Assembly: GCA_028023455.1 (NCBI GenBank)
Contig: JAQFVV010000349.1
Coordinates: 42,501 to 106,500, forward strand
Length of the DNA: 64,000 nt
Source: Epiperipatus broadwayi
Taxonomy: Eukaryota > Onychophora > Udeonychophora > Euonychophora > Peripatidae
Reading direction: 5' to 3'
The notes below the pieces were generated by a model. That model saw nothing but the letters and a program-made list of their open reading frames with translations. It did not search any database and was not told the DNA's origin. Within the stretch, counting starts at the first letter, position 1, and the number at the start of each line of letters is the position of its first letter. The translations under genes were made by a program, and so were the position numbers. Shown here one piece after another: positions 1 through 11,599 of this stretch.

Positions 1-1753
1 AATGGTTACAATACAGTGGACTTAATGAGGGATATACTAATAAGAATAAAATGCTTGACTATATATATATGTAATAAATTGGTTATTGTGCATGAGATAT
101 TTGTAACTAAGTTTTTTTTTATGGACAGCTTATTCCTTTGTAATTTGCTATTAAATCATAAGTTCTCATCCAGTATACATATAATAGTTTTCCATACCAT
201 CTTTGCTCATTATATATTCAGATGGATTGGTCTCATGGCACACAATATAATGCAAGTGTATGCATAAATTTAAAGTTTAAAAGGAAAAGTAGAAATGAAC
301 ACAGACAAAACTTACATACATAATTATTTAAAATAAAACAATAAAAACTGAAATATTGTTTAAATAATATTTTTTAGTATTTTTAATATATCATAAATTA
401 TTTAAATTTATATATAAAAAGTCTCTGACATAAATATTTTATTCAACTTCTGATTTTGACAAAAATGTAAAACTTTTCATGTAACCAAGAAATATTTTTT
501 AATACATATTGAAACAGATGCGGTTTTACGTATATGTTTAGAAGGCACCCCCCCCCCCAATTAAAATGACATAGGCTAAAGCCAAGTCAGACTAATAATG
601 TTTTAAGTCAGACTAGTAATATTTTTAAAAAAATGATTAATAATATTTTTTAAAAAAGAAGAAAAGAAAGAAGTAATGAAATTTGACTGCAATTAAAATG
701 ATAATTTGTTAATTCATAACAATTTGGTCAAAGGAAAAAGAATCAGACACGTTTATAGTGCAATTAAAAAGAGAAAAAAGTATAATTTTATTTTTATTAA
801 AACTACCAAATTAAAATGCACTTAAATAAGGTCAGATTGAAGAAAACTTCTAAGGCAGAATAACTGTAGTATAATAAATAAAGGTGTCAAGTCACCGGTC
901 CTGCAGGCAAGAAAAATTAAGATTAGAAAACACATGTAAGACAGATAATTGAAAATAGTCACTAATTAAAAGTCTGTTCCCACTAAAAAGAAACTGTTCA
1001 AATGATTTAGGGGATTAAAAAACACAGACAAGGATGAAAAAACACTGCCACCAATGGCAGAAAAAGGACATGTAAGGTAAATCTGTTTGTCAGAGAGAAA
1101 AAATATAAATAGGCTGCAAAATCATTAAAAATTAGTTAATTGATTCAGAGATACAAGATTTATCTACTAGAAAAAGTGACTTAGTGGAACCATCAAACAG
1201 CCTAATGAAAAATCATCCTAATATGACTGTCGGCTATATCTGCTGGTTCTTTCTCCATCTGCAAAACATGTGAACTCCAAGCTTTGCCTAGAAGTTTTAA
1301 CCATTCAGACAGACCCCCAGTTATTTAGTAATGCAGTAATAAATGAAGACATGAATTTAGAGGTAAGCAATTAGAAATGATTCTATTGCAATAAAATATG
1401 AATTAAAATTATAGCTATTAATTTTTATAAAACAAAAGAGAGAAAATTTTATATTATTAGTCTTAAGAAAAGTTTTTACAATCGATTATTAACTTCAGTC
1501 AAAAGTTGAGGATAGCTTTTTTATCTTTATTTAAAATGAAAACAAGAAATGAAAATTATTACTTAATTACAAACATTCACATATATATATGTGTGTGTGT
1601 GTGTGTTATATATTTCATTAGTTAAATGCCAATTATTTCATAAAATTTAAGATATGTTCAAATAATAGAAATACTTCTAATAATAATTGTAATAGTTATT
1701 TCAAATGAACCAGCTAAATGGAAATGTCAATTACAAAAATCAAAGATATGGTA
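1..1753. other. AT-rich non-coding DNA
   Basis: No coding exon, RNA gene or complete mobile element is recognised. Visible features are a poly-C run near 548-558, a short AT/GT microsatellite near 1580-1606, and a segment near 217-325 that recurs near 6315-6405 (same order of words: ATGGCACACAATA, then AAAGGAAAAGTAGAAAT, then ACACAGACAAAA). The open frames here are short and compositionally biased. Confidence 0.6.
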
Positions 1754-2165
1754 AAAATAATAAAATACTATATGAATCATAAATGTTTATGTGCATGTTA
1801 TCTATATCTTAATAAAATAATAAAACGTATGTGTATAAATATACATCTATACTGGATTGGATTATCAATGCTCCACAAACCTGGAATTGCTGATATTACC
1901 TACCTGTAATGGTTCTTAAAAATAATAAAATTCTGTATGAATCATAAATGCTATATGCATATTATCTATATCTTAATAAAGTAACAAAATGTATGTGTAT
2001 AAATATACATCTATACTGGATTGAATTATAAATGCTCCACAAACCTGGAATTGCTGATATTACCTGTTTATCTACCTGTAATGGTTTTTAAAATAATAAA
2101 ATGCTGTATGAATCATAAATGCTATATGCATATTATCTATATTTTAATAAAGTAACAAAATGTAT
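1754..2165. repeat. Tandem repeat, about 170-bp unit, 2.4 copies
   Basis: Three successive units begin near 1754, 1919 and 2091. Each starts with AATAATAAAAT-TATGAATCATAAATG, and the first two continue through a segment reading CTCCACAAACCTGGAATTGC and TGATATTACCT. The third is cut off at about 2165. A single dispersed relative lies at 4352-4450. The copies differ by only a few bases, so the duplication is fairly recent. No coding potential is seen. Confidence 0.85.
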
Positions 2166-3535
2166 TATAACAGTCGGGGTGTGGGAGATCAAAATGAGTC
2201 TTACCGTATCTGCCGTACAGGGCGCCACTAGGCCATTTGAACCTAGAAAATTTATAAAGTAGACAGATACGTGCTGTTAAGATCACGACCGCCAGCCCTT
2301 GCCACTAGTTCATGGAGTAGCAGAAATTTAATATATTTATTAAAATATATTTCTTTTAATAAATAATAATAAAAGCAATTACTGTCAGTATTAATAACAC
2401 AAAAAGATTTTATTCATGTATATATATAAGTGATGACACACAAACTTGAAAAATAATTATATAAAAAAAATTATGTTTGTTTCATTATTATTTACTATTA
2501 TTTTTAATTTGTTTTAACTTTTATTTTTAATCTTAGAAATGTTGAGTATCGATGAGCTACCCAGACGACACACTTAAAAGACTTTCAAACATTTGATTCC
2601 AGGCTAAAAGTCCACAGCTATACCAATGCTCGCTTCCAGATATATATCAGCATCCAATGCAATGTGAACATGTTAGCATAGAATCATGCCGACAGGAATG
2701 TGCATCTGAACAGTGTGATATTATTTGAAGAAACATGACCTTCATCAGTACAGGAATTTACGTCTGTCTGGTGAAGGAATCATGCATGTAATATAATAAA
2801 AGAATAACACTTCGTATGGATGGGAGAGTGGTCTATCTTGCTGTGCTTATCCTCCCAATCCATAGAGCTGGAATGGGTCAATGGTGCAGGAAATATGTCT
2901 GTGTCCATTTCAACGGTATGACCACCTCTTTGGGGTCATGCATTCAGTTGGACTCGTTATCCTATGTGCTAACACACTTCACATTACATTGATGTAAATG
3001 TCCATATATCTCTCCACCAGCATTGACACAACTATGAAACCAATAGTCCGAAATCAAAACCCTCTTTAAAACTAACATATTTAAATGAGTCTAGCAGCCA
3101 TCTACACTCAACTAACATTTAAATCATTTTATTAATTTAATTCTAAAAAAAAAATCTTTAGTTTAAAGTTTTAAAATCATTTTAAGATGACATATTATAT
3201 TTAACTTATTTTTCTACAACAAATATTATTTAACCCATTTTTCTTTTAAATTCAATAATGCACAAATAACGATATATGTTTCTATTTTTAAATTTAAGTT
3301 TGCAATCGCAAACCCCTACCCTATTACGAACAGATATTAAGCATGAATAAATAAAAGAAAAACAATACATATTTTAAGAGATTACGTTTCAAACTTTAGA
3401 TAAGACTTTTAAAATTTCAAAGTTTATAAAAATAAAGTTCAGATTTGGTCAAAAGAGAAAGTCTATAATTCATCTTTAAAGGAAAATAAAGTTCGGAGAT
3501 TTTAAATTAAAGAGTTTATAGTTCATTTTTATCAA
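2166..3535. other. Unassigned non-coding DNA with a GC-richer part
   Basis: The stretch 2166-2330 and the stretch 2540-3110 are richer in G and C than their surroundings and look like old unique or low-copy repeat sequence, but neither gives an open frame or a motif that I recognise. 2331-2540 and 3111-3535 are plain AT-rich DNA. Confidence 0.4.
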
Positions 3536-3539
3536 TAAT

Positions 3540-3740
3540 GTATACTTTCCTTTCTTTCTCCGTGCTCGTTCCTTCACGATGAAGATCTAATTTACGCAAG
3601 GGCCCTTTTCTTGCAGACGATGATGATTTAGGAAGATTTCCAATGATTTCTGAAGACGTTAATAGTGGTTCGATCCTGGGATCCGTGGAGATGAAAGCTG
3701 CCTTCGGCCGGCTGGTCCGAGGGAAGCGCGATTAAACAGA
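3540..3740. other. GC-rich island of unknown origin
   Basis: About 200 bases stand out from the AT-rich background. The end of the island (about 3700-3732) contains CGGCCGGCTGGTCCGAGGG, and near 3668 there is GGTTCGATCCTGGG, which resembles a tRNA T-arm/B-box. No cloverleaf or long open frame can be drawn. It could be a fragment of an LTR element near its primer-binding site, a SINE head or a decayed small RNA gene; I cannot decide between these. Confidence 0.35.
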
Positions 3741-4342
3741 TTACATTTTTGGTAACAGTGACAATATTTATTTTAACTTTTCAGCAACAATGAAACGAAT
3801 TCAAAATTCTAATTCTCTAATTAATTATTTCTTTTGGATTTTTCTTTTTATAGTCCTCAGGCACCTTATCTCTGGAATGCACAGATCCATCAAACATATT
3901 TCATATCTATATTTCATTGGTTCATTGAGTTTGTTGCCAAGTAGATTTTGGGTTTTCCACTGAGGTCTGTGTCTCTATCTCTGGGCAGGAAAAGCAAGTC
4001 TTTTGTTTCTATTCCTCGACCCTTATCTCTTTCATAATCATCTTTTCAATGGTCATTTTGCCCCAAGGATCTGTTTGTAATTTTTATTTTTAAGATTAAA
4101 AACTCTCATTATTTTTTTTTCAATCAAAAGGTTTTTATTATATTTTGTTTAAAGATTAGAATCTTTGCTTCAATTCTATAATAATTTTTTAAAAGCTTAT
4201 CTTATTTTAATATTTAAATCAAACATATTAATAAATTAATAATTCGTTATTTTTGCATTTTGAATGTTTGTTCTTTTAATTCAGTATTAGATATTTACAA
4301 AAAGTTAAGTATTAAAATTTAAATGTAATGCATATATATATC

Positions 4343-4949
4343 CCGTTACAGTATGTATATAAATATACATTATACTCGATTGGATTATAAATGCTCCACA
4401 AACTTGGAATTCCTGATATTACCTGTTTACCTATCTAAAATGGTTATACATACCTGAAATAAATAATTAAAAATATTCATGCATTAATTGTATACATATA
4501 TATGCTTGAAAGGCTTCTAGACTTCTCATAATATGAACTGAAAATGAGTTTTTACATGGATACAAATAATGAACTATATTAGAAGGACTTGCTAATGAAT
4601 TGTTGTTTAATAAAATTGTTGTTACTTAAAATTAATTTAATTGTTCAATTCTATTTTGCACCACTAGTATCATGTCTTCTGAGCTATGTTCGGCATAACC
4701 AGATGATGGTAAGTAATGTTGTAGTGAGATGGAACTCTAGTGGCACCATTTGGGAAACCAAGCATATAAATTTGTAGATGCTTCCAGTCTCTATGGTGTT
4801 ACATCCTCTGATGAGCAGGAAATATTGTTGGAGGTGGGATGACATCTGCATTGGGGAATGCCAATTGATAGTTCCTTCCTACAATATGCTCATCAGGAAA
4901 TAAAACCAACAAAGAGTGGGGTTGGTCATGCATCCGGTTACAATATGTA
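4343..4949. repeat. Possible insertion flanked by a 13-bp repeat
   Basis: GTTACAGTATGTA at about 4344 and GTTACAATATGTA at about 4938 could be a target-site duplication around a 580-bp insert. The insert begins with one copy of the 170-bp tandem-repeat unit seen at 1754-2165 and includes a GC-richer part (about 4660-4930) with a short inverted pair built on CTGATGAGCA. The family is not recognised. Confidence 0.3.
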
Positions 4950-5662
4950 ATTAAAAATTCTAATATATTTTTATTTAGAGGATTAAAAAGGAATTATTTA
5001 ATACATATTTTAGTTTTGATGAAAATAAATTAAAAACAGAACAATAGTAGTTTAATTATTACCAAGTTTTTATTAATCAAAAAGAAAAAGATTTTTTATT
5101 AATCATTTTATTTATAAATTTCATTATATCTACTATAAATATTGGGTCCAACTTATATAGTATTTAAGATCAGCTTCAAAAGAAAGGGAAGTTGCTGCTA
5201 TTCACCACATTGGCCAAGTTTGAACTCTCAAAGAAGTAAAGATGGTTTCTCTTGTGATCTGAAAGCCCAGTATGTGTGTACTAGATTTCATCTGCTGTGA
5301 CTGAAGGTTGAAACTATTCAAGCTGAACTGTTTCAATAACATGAAAACACCAATTATTAGGAAAATGCATATAGCTTATGCATATCAGTTAAATACAATG
5401 TTAAAAAAAAATCATACAATAACTAGAGGTAAACAACTTTTGAATAAAATTAAAACAGCTGGCAAAGAAATTAAATAAACATGTTTGGAAAATCTTAAAG
5501 TTTGCAAGTGGAAAACAAAATCTAAAACTAAAAAAACTTTCAGGCAGACTTTCAAAAAAGATAAGTAATGATTCTTTATCCTAAAAACTTTTGTAGACTA
5601 TTTAAAATTGATCAGAAAAATAATTTGAGTTGTAATTAATACTTTAAATATTTTATTTTTAT

Positions 5663-5912
5663 GTCATCATCATCATTATCAATCCACTGCAGGATGAAGG
5701 TCTCTCCAAGTTCAGTTAATCTTCTCTGATCTCTAGCATCTCTTCTCCACATCACTTCTTCATACTTTCTTATTTCATCCATCCATCTCACAGGTGGTCT
5801 CTTTTTGGGTCTTTTACAATTTCTTGGAATCCAGTTTAAGATTTCAATTGTCCATCTATTATCATCTCTTCTAGCAATATGTCCAGCCCAACTCCACTTC
5901 AGTCTTTTAATT
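5663..5912 (-). pseudogene. RTE-type LINE, 3' fragment
   Basis: Reading the minus strand, the peptide includes RLKWSWAGHIARRDDNRW and RWMDEIRKYEEVMWRRDARD and ends with LQWIDND, followed by a GATGATGATGA tail. This is the C-terminus and 3' end of the same element whose longer copy lies at 42387-43593. It is 5'-truncated to about 250 bp, as is usual for LINEs. The frame is open across the fragment, but it contains no catalytic residues and is not a gene. Confidence 0.85.
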
Positions 5913-6314
5913 TGTGCATATATTGTATGTATGTTTAACATTTAATAATTTATATTTAATGGATTATCTGACATACATAAGTATGTATTCAAATGTGTGA
6001 TCTTTATGATTATTTACAACTTTGGTAGATGTGTATACACATATGGGATCTTTATGATGATTTACAATGTTGATATTTCTGTAAACTACAATTTAAGTAA
6101 TGTTTCATGTATAGGTTTATTTTTCAATTTATGAAAATATTTTCTGATATTTATGAGTAATCAAAATCAGAATGATCTACTTGCACTATATTTAGCACAT
6201 CTTTCACCACCATTATTGTTATTATTAGTAATACTTTTAATCAATAAATTTATTAATCATTGTTTCAAATTTATCCAGTGAAATATACTAACATATCTTA
6301 ATTATTGTAACACT

Positions 6315-6405
6315 TCTGTTACATGGCACACAATAACATAGTGTGTGTGCACATATTTATATAAAGTTGAAAGGAAAAGTAGAAATAGACACAGACAAAA
6401 ATTTT
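6315..6405. repeat. Dispersed repeat pair with 217-325
   Basis: This segment repeats the order of words found near position 217-325: TGGCACACAATA, then AAAGGAAAAGTAGAAAT, then ACACAGACAAAA. The two copies differ mainly in the AT-rich linker. No known family is recognised. Confidence 0.5.
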
Positions 6406-6859
6406 GTAGATATTGTTCTACATTTCCTGAAATAAAATAATTCTATAAAGGGTTAAATAATTCTGAATTTAAAATAAAATTTTATTATAAATTAAACATT
6501 TAAAAAGGTTTAAATAAATATTGATATTGTATTCTGATTTTGAAATTAAAAACAAGCATGTTTCTGATAATTGTAAAAATTTCTATTATCTACCTTTGAA
6601 ATATTTTAATTAATGCCCATATACATTCTATTATATATTTTGAAAACTTAGTAGATCATACTTTGATAAAATTCCAAAGGATTAGAGTAAATTGAAATCA
6701 ACTTTTTCCAGTCAAGAGAGATAAGAAAAAGTTTTTAATTAAGAACAGTTTTTAATAAATGTTTTTGTCACCCCATCTGACTAATAAAAAGGATTGATAA
6801 AAAGATTACAGTTTTTAGATAATAATATTTTGAGTAGTTAGCAGTAATTATAGATGGCC

Positions 6860-7228
6860 AGAAGTAGCTAGCTAGCAGAGTAGTCCAGATCAGGACAGAA
6901 AACTAGCATGGACCAGATGTAACTAAAGTCAAGACAGAAGAAGGCATCTGCTACTGGTTCACTATGCTGGAGTGTTGATTCATGAATCCTGACCCAGTTT
7001 TCTGTATTCATTAGCCTGCATAAATGTGGACAAGACAGTTTTCTTTCCTGAAGTATACAAAATCCAGGATAAAAGGGGATCACTGCAGTTACCTGAACTA
7101 TACTTTTCCCAATGGTAACAGCCCTGGGCTATACCTGTCTCACCAAGACCAGCTGGCTTACCAAGAGAAATCTCTCAGCTTGCTAAAGGATTTATCTGTA
7201 TGCAGAGATGCACAAATAAACATATATG
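6860..7228 (+). other. GC-richer segment ending at a donor-like site; possible exon
   Basis: Bases 6860-7220 are markedly less AT-rich than their surroundings. The segment ends ...ACATATATG followed by GTGAGTAG at about 7229, a strong match to a splice donor. An open frame on + from 7024 covers about 70 codons to the stop after the donor, but its peptide matches no family that I know, and it is not the ACE exon expected upstream of 17753. It could be a 5' untranslated exon, a non-coding RNA exon or an old repeat. Only the composition and the donor-like motif are observed. Confidence 0.3.
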
Positions 7229-7229
7229 G

Positions 7230-10017
7230 TGAGTAGCATAATATATAATCAGAGTGAAATTTTAAATAAGTTCTTTTAAGTAATTCCTTGAAATGACATT
7301 TTAAAGTACAGTTAAATAGTTTTCCATAAGTTAAATGTCTAAAAATAAAGATTTAATTCATAGACAATTTTATATTTGTTTTTTCCAAGAGAATAAATGA
7401 AAATTTATAAATAACTGTGATATATATAGAACAACATTATTTTAAATCAATTAAAATCTGTATATTTAAATTTAAAATATTAAGAGAAACCTGTGATAGT
7501 GATATATATATCGAGACTGAAATTTTGAATAATTTCTTTGGTAAAATGACTTTTTTTTTTTTTTAAAAAGAGACATTTTAAATTTAAAGACATTGATAAT
7601 TAATCAATCAACAATCAAAAATATGACTTGTCAAAAAATTGACTTTGTTTTCTTTTTTTTAAAAAAAAAACAAAAAAAAACAACTAACCAGTAAAAAAAG
7701 AATTTGATGGCCGATTCATATTACTCTTTTTTATAAAACATGTATATGTGATATTTATGTATATTCAACAAGGAATTAATTATAAGATATTTTTAATTTT
7801 ATTGTTTTGTCAAATTAAAAATATATGATGTAAATGGCAGTATGCATAAATAGCTAAATGCATACACATATATATATTAAACTTTGTCCTATAAAAAGGA
7901 AAAGGAAATTTTGCTATTATTAAATATGTATTATAAAAATGAATTTCATTTATAGATTTATGACAATATTAAATAATAAATTATTATGCACAGATATGTA
8001 TATGTATTTGATGTAAATCTTGTATAAGGTATTTATATCATTTAAAAGTAATAACTTAAAATTTTTATTTTATGGCAAGTCATACATGTTCAGAAATTAT
8101 TGTCACATGTCTGTGTGTGTATATATCAATGAGTGCTAAGTGGACATGTAAAATTTAATCATTTTTTATTATTAAATGTCAATTCATTTTTAAATTCTAA
8201 TGCACATCTGTGTGGATATATATATATATGTGTGTGTTTTATGTAAACCCATTAAGAGGTATTGTATATAAATCACAATATGTAGTTTTTTAATTGTATA
8301 TTACTCAAAATTATAAGCTTAATTGATGTGGATGTAGGCATATTCTAAAGACCTTAGTTTCAATTTATTTTTTTATTGTTATTAATAAACTTATTCCAGT
8401 GACTTAATTCTAAAAAGAGTTTAAAATATTGTATGTTTGCATCATCTTTTGATCACAGTAACAGTTATAGAGCTTGTGTTCTCTGAATTAGATTCAAGTA
8501 TAATGGTTTGATACATAAAAGAAGATATATTTTAGTGCAGGGCATTCCAGTATGACTTTGTCCTGGTTTGGCATGAGAATTATATTTTTAAAAGCCCATG
8601 CACTACATTTTATTTAGTTTAGTCTATTAAAATTTAATTTTACAGCTGGCCAATTTTTAAGTGGCCAGAGCATTGATGATGATCAGCATGTTTTAATATC
8701 CCAGCATTATTGTTTTTATAGTTGTATATTCTTATGGATGAGCACTTAAGTTGGTGCATCCAAATTAATGTTTAAATAATTGCCCTAAGTTAGCAAAGGC
8801 TCAATAGTTGCCCTGGTCTACAGTAGACCTATTTTAAATCCAGTCACAAGATTGTCAGTTGAATTATTTTTATTGTTAATCATTCATGATATTAAATGAG
8901 TAGTGCTTATTCTTATTTATAATGCTGGTGTGTGGTTAATGATACTTTTAGTTGCTCTAAGGAGTTATCTGGGACAATCTCCCAGAGAGATATCAAGATC
9001 TCTCATGCTCTCTTATAATATATATCATATAATATATAACATTACTTATATATTTTTTAATATTAAACATTACTTTAATATCTCTTACTTTAACATAATT
9101 TTAATATGTTAACTTGAAGATGAAGTGCCATCACCCCCACCTACCCCATCACCTCACCCCCATCACCCCTCCACAACCCCACCATATTTATTCATCCCAT
9201 TATAATGTTGTATATTTTCTTTTGTTCATAGATACCAGGATCTCTGAGATGCCAAAGCTAACTTTGGGAATAATGGTATATGAGATATATATGTTTGTGT
9301 AAATATCAACATAATTCTCTTTAGAATTACTTAGATTGTACAAAAGTAATGAGGATCATCGTTAATGTTCACTCACTTATTTATGGATATCCAGCAACAT
9401 CATGCAAACAAAAGATCTTGGATATTGATGATGATCAGCATTGATATAATCATCTCATTACATTTTATAGCATTTAATGCTCAGATATAGTTTAATTTTA
9501 TTTAGCATTTATGTATGTGCATGCAGCTGAAATATTGGTGATTGTTTTTATGAGGATATGTCCCAAGTTTGGTATTGATTAGATGATGATTAGTTTGTTT
9601 TAAATTTGGCCACAAAGAATGATTGCTGATTAACTTACTGTTAGTACTCTACTATGATGATATTTATATACTGACTTTATTCTTATCATATTCAATGTAA
9701 AAACAAATCTTGAATATATTATTTACATACCATATATACATTTCTTCAATTCCATGTCATTACTATTTATCATAAAACATATCTCCATTTATTAATGAGA
9801 TAGATGTTTGATGTACATAAACATTTTCGCAGTAATAATAGCTCAACTCTATTTATAAGTCTTGTTTATAATTTCTTTGATTTTGAAGCTTGATGGCAAG
9901 TCCCATTGTTAAAATCTTTCAACTGTAAAATCAGCAGGTCATAATCAAGACATATAAAACAAATTCAGAATATCGTGAAGGTTGTTTCCATAAAATACAA
10001 ATATAAATGATACATAT
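7230..10017. other. AT-rich non-coding DNA
   Basis: Nothing clearly functional is seen. There are A- and T-runs (7550-7690), TA/TG microsatellites (8098-8130, 8215-8240) and a CCCCACC-rich low-complexity patch at 9132-9185. Two loosely similar stretches at about 8600-8880 and 9400-9660 both contain ATTGATGATGATCAGCAT and may be diverged copies of one unknown repeat. Confidence 0.5.
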
Positions 10018-10175
10018 ATAAATGAACAGCGCCATCTAGCGGCTGGAACTTGCATCATCAGCTTTTGCCCCCTACTCTGAATATTTCTGCTACTTTTGCA
10101 GAAATGACGTCTCTAGCAGTGGCAGGACAGTATTTCCCCAAGTACCGAAAGAGATTGCTCTGAAAAGTTTTACAT
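10018..10175. other. GC-richer unassigned segment
   Basis: The segment contains GCGCCATCTAGCGGCTGG and CTCTAGCAGTGGCAGG, and resembles in style (not in detail) the GCGCCACTAGG piece at 2221-2232 and CCCCCTAGCGTC near 28728. It is probably the end of a dispersed repeat, but no family or duplication is identified. Confidence 0.3.
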
Positions 10176-10654
10176 TAATAACAAACTGAGAAGTGCACTA
10201 TAGAACTAAAAAAAAAAAGTTTGGTTTATGCATTATTATTATTGTTGTTGTATTAACCTTTTTAAATTTATTCAATGTATGTTTTGAATCTTATTAATGC
10301 ATAATTACTTTTGAAATTTGATAGCTATTTCCTAAAAAAAATTGTTTGCAACTTTGGTTACCATATTGCATATAACTAAACTAGTTTATTTTTAAATATT
10401 ATTGGGTTTTTTTTTGTATTAATCCTAGTAAATTTATTTGAAGTATATTTTACACATGAGACATGTGTATACTTTTTTTTGCAATTAATTTGGGACTTTG
10501 AAATCTATTATGAATAACTCTTCATAGAAGACTATTCTTGTTTGAAATTATTACATATTATGCCACTATAAATAATTTATAGATATAATAAACACGCCCA
10601 TATTTCTTCATTCTTTTTAAATTCACTTAAATAAAGATATAATAAAAGTCAAAT

Positions 10655-10706
10655 GACCCCAAGATGCATTTCATGCTGAACTAGCTCTCATCAGTTGGCC
10701 CAGGTC
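10655..10706 (-). ncRNA. Hammerhead ribozyme motif, type I, minus-strand copy
   Basis: Read on the minus strand: stem I strand GACCTGGGCCAA (10706-10695), core CTGATGA (10694-10688), stem II GAGCT/AGCAT with loop AGTTC (10687-10673), core GAAA (10672-10669), palindromic TGCAT, C at 10663 as the expected cleavage base, then TTGG-GGTC returning stem I. The CTGATGA and GAAA cores are both intact. Stem II has one mismatch and one wobble pair. Helix III (ATGCAT) is too short to close within one molecule, so activity, if any, would favour a dimer. The fold was drawn by hand. Confidence 0.7.
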
Positions 10707-10927
10707 ACTATCTCTCATATATATTTTTATTATATAAAAAATATTTATCTAGAGTAAATTGTTATATTTTCATTTACCATTGTCAAACTTCCTCCACTCA
10801 CAACTCCGATGCCATCCATTTCAGATAAATACAATAATGACCAAAACTAATCATTATCGAAACTAGATGTAACAATTTACTCTGGATAAATACTTTTCAT
10901 ATAATAAAGATATATATGAGAGATAGT

Positions 10928-10980
10928 GACCTGGGCCAACTGATGAGTGCTGGTTCAGCACAAAATGCATCTTGGAGGTC
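10928..10980 (+). ncRNA. Hammerhead ribozyme motif, type I, plus-strand copy
   Basis: Stem I strand GACCT-GGG-CCAA (10928-10939), core CTGATGA (10940-10946), stem II GTGCT/AGCAC with loop GGTTC (10947-10961), AAAA in place of GAAA (10962-10965), palindromic TGCAT, C at 10971 as the predicted cleavage base, then TTGG-AGGTC (10972-10980). Stem I pairs perfectly (CCAA/TTGG and GACCT/AGGTC) around a GGG bulge, and stem II is five perfect pairs. The G-to-A change at the first core position (G12 in hammerhead numbering) removes a catalytic base, so this copy is probably inactive. Confidence 0.8.
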
Positions 10981-11002
10981 ATTTGTCTTTTATTATATCT
11001 TT

Positions 11003-11437
11003 ATATAAATAAGCATTTATTTTTATAGCGTCTGTATATAATTGTAATTACATTCATATCGGCCTTTCAAGCCAATTGTGCAAATGCTTTGCGGGTGTTA
11101 AATAATAAATGAATACCCTCTGACCAATACAAGATATAGAATTTATGCAGGAATAAAAAGAATCCCTCTTATTCCTATGACTCAAATATTTATATATGAG
11201 CAAATCTGAAGTACTGGAACAGAAGGCGTGACGATAGAATGGTCACTTTAAATTACTATATACAATATCTGAATGAATGACGCTGATGAAATTTTCTAGA
11301 ATTTACTAAACGTCATTCCAACTGAAACTTAATCATATATATAAATAAGCATTTATTTTTATAGCGTCTGTATATAATTGTAATTACATTCATATCGGCC
11401 TTTCAAGCCAATTGTGCAAACGCTTTGCGAGTGTTAA
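11003..11437. repeat. 95-bp direct repeat around a 235-bp insert
   Basis: 11008-11101 and 11341-11437 are almost identical; they contain AAGCATTTATTTTTATAGCG and CGGCCTTTCAAGCCAATTG. They bracket 11102-11340, which carries a small three-way-junction-like fold at 11275-11318. In that fold GAATGACG pairs with CGTCATTC around CTGATGA and a short hairpin, but the GAAA core and a helix III are absent, so it is only hammerhead-like. The whole looks like an LTR-like or tandem-dimer insertion within the element at 10577-11487. Confidence 0.55.
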
Positions 11438-11599
11438 GTGAATTTAAAAAGAATGGGGAAGTATGGAGATGTTTATTATATCTATAAGATATTACACACG
11501 GGAAAGAGAAAGGTTAATAACTCCGTGTGTGTAAAATAAAAAAAATAAAAAAATAGATATATTAATCTTTAACTAAGGTTTAAAGTTTATATCTGTGCT

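Larger units (their letters stand above)
10577..11487. mobile_element. Inverted-repeat element with two hammerhead motifs
   Basis: The ends are inverted copies of about 53 bp: 10577-10629 and 11435-11487, both built on ATAGATATAATAAAC and TTCTTTTTAAATTCACTTAA with a few differences. Inside them a second, longer inverted pair (about 10642-10770 and 10873-11003) places one hammerhead motif on each strand. The right half is interrupted by 11003-11437, which begins and ends with a 95-bp direct repeat. The structure reads as two head-to-head copies of one short retroelement (about 280 bp each), one of which took up a later insertion. No protein is encoded. Confidence 0.7.

Noticed and set aside
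3709-3740. Y RNA or other small RNA gene
   Set aside because: Only a 14-base similarity to the 5' stem; the complementary 3' stem and a poly-T stop are absent.
4795-4900. CTGATGAGCAGGAAAT near 4808 as a hammerhead ribozyme
   Set aside because: The space between CTGATGA and GAAA is too short for stem II, and stem I cannot be formed.
7024-7236. 70-codon open frame as a protein gene
   Set aside because: The peptide matches no known family, it reads past a strong donor site and has no partner exon; kept only as a possible exon.
9132-9185. Pro/His-rich open frame in the CCCCACC-rich patch
   Set aside because: Low-complexity DNA, no codon-like pattern and no splice context; the frame is produced by the composition.
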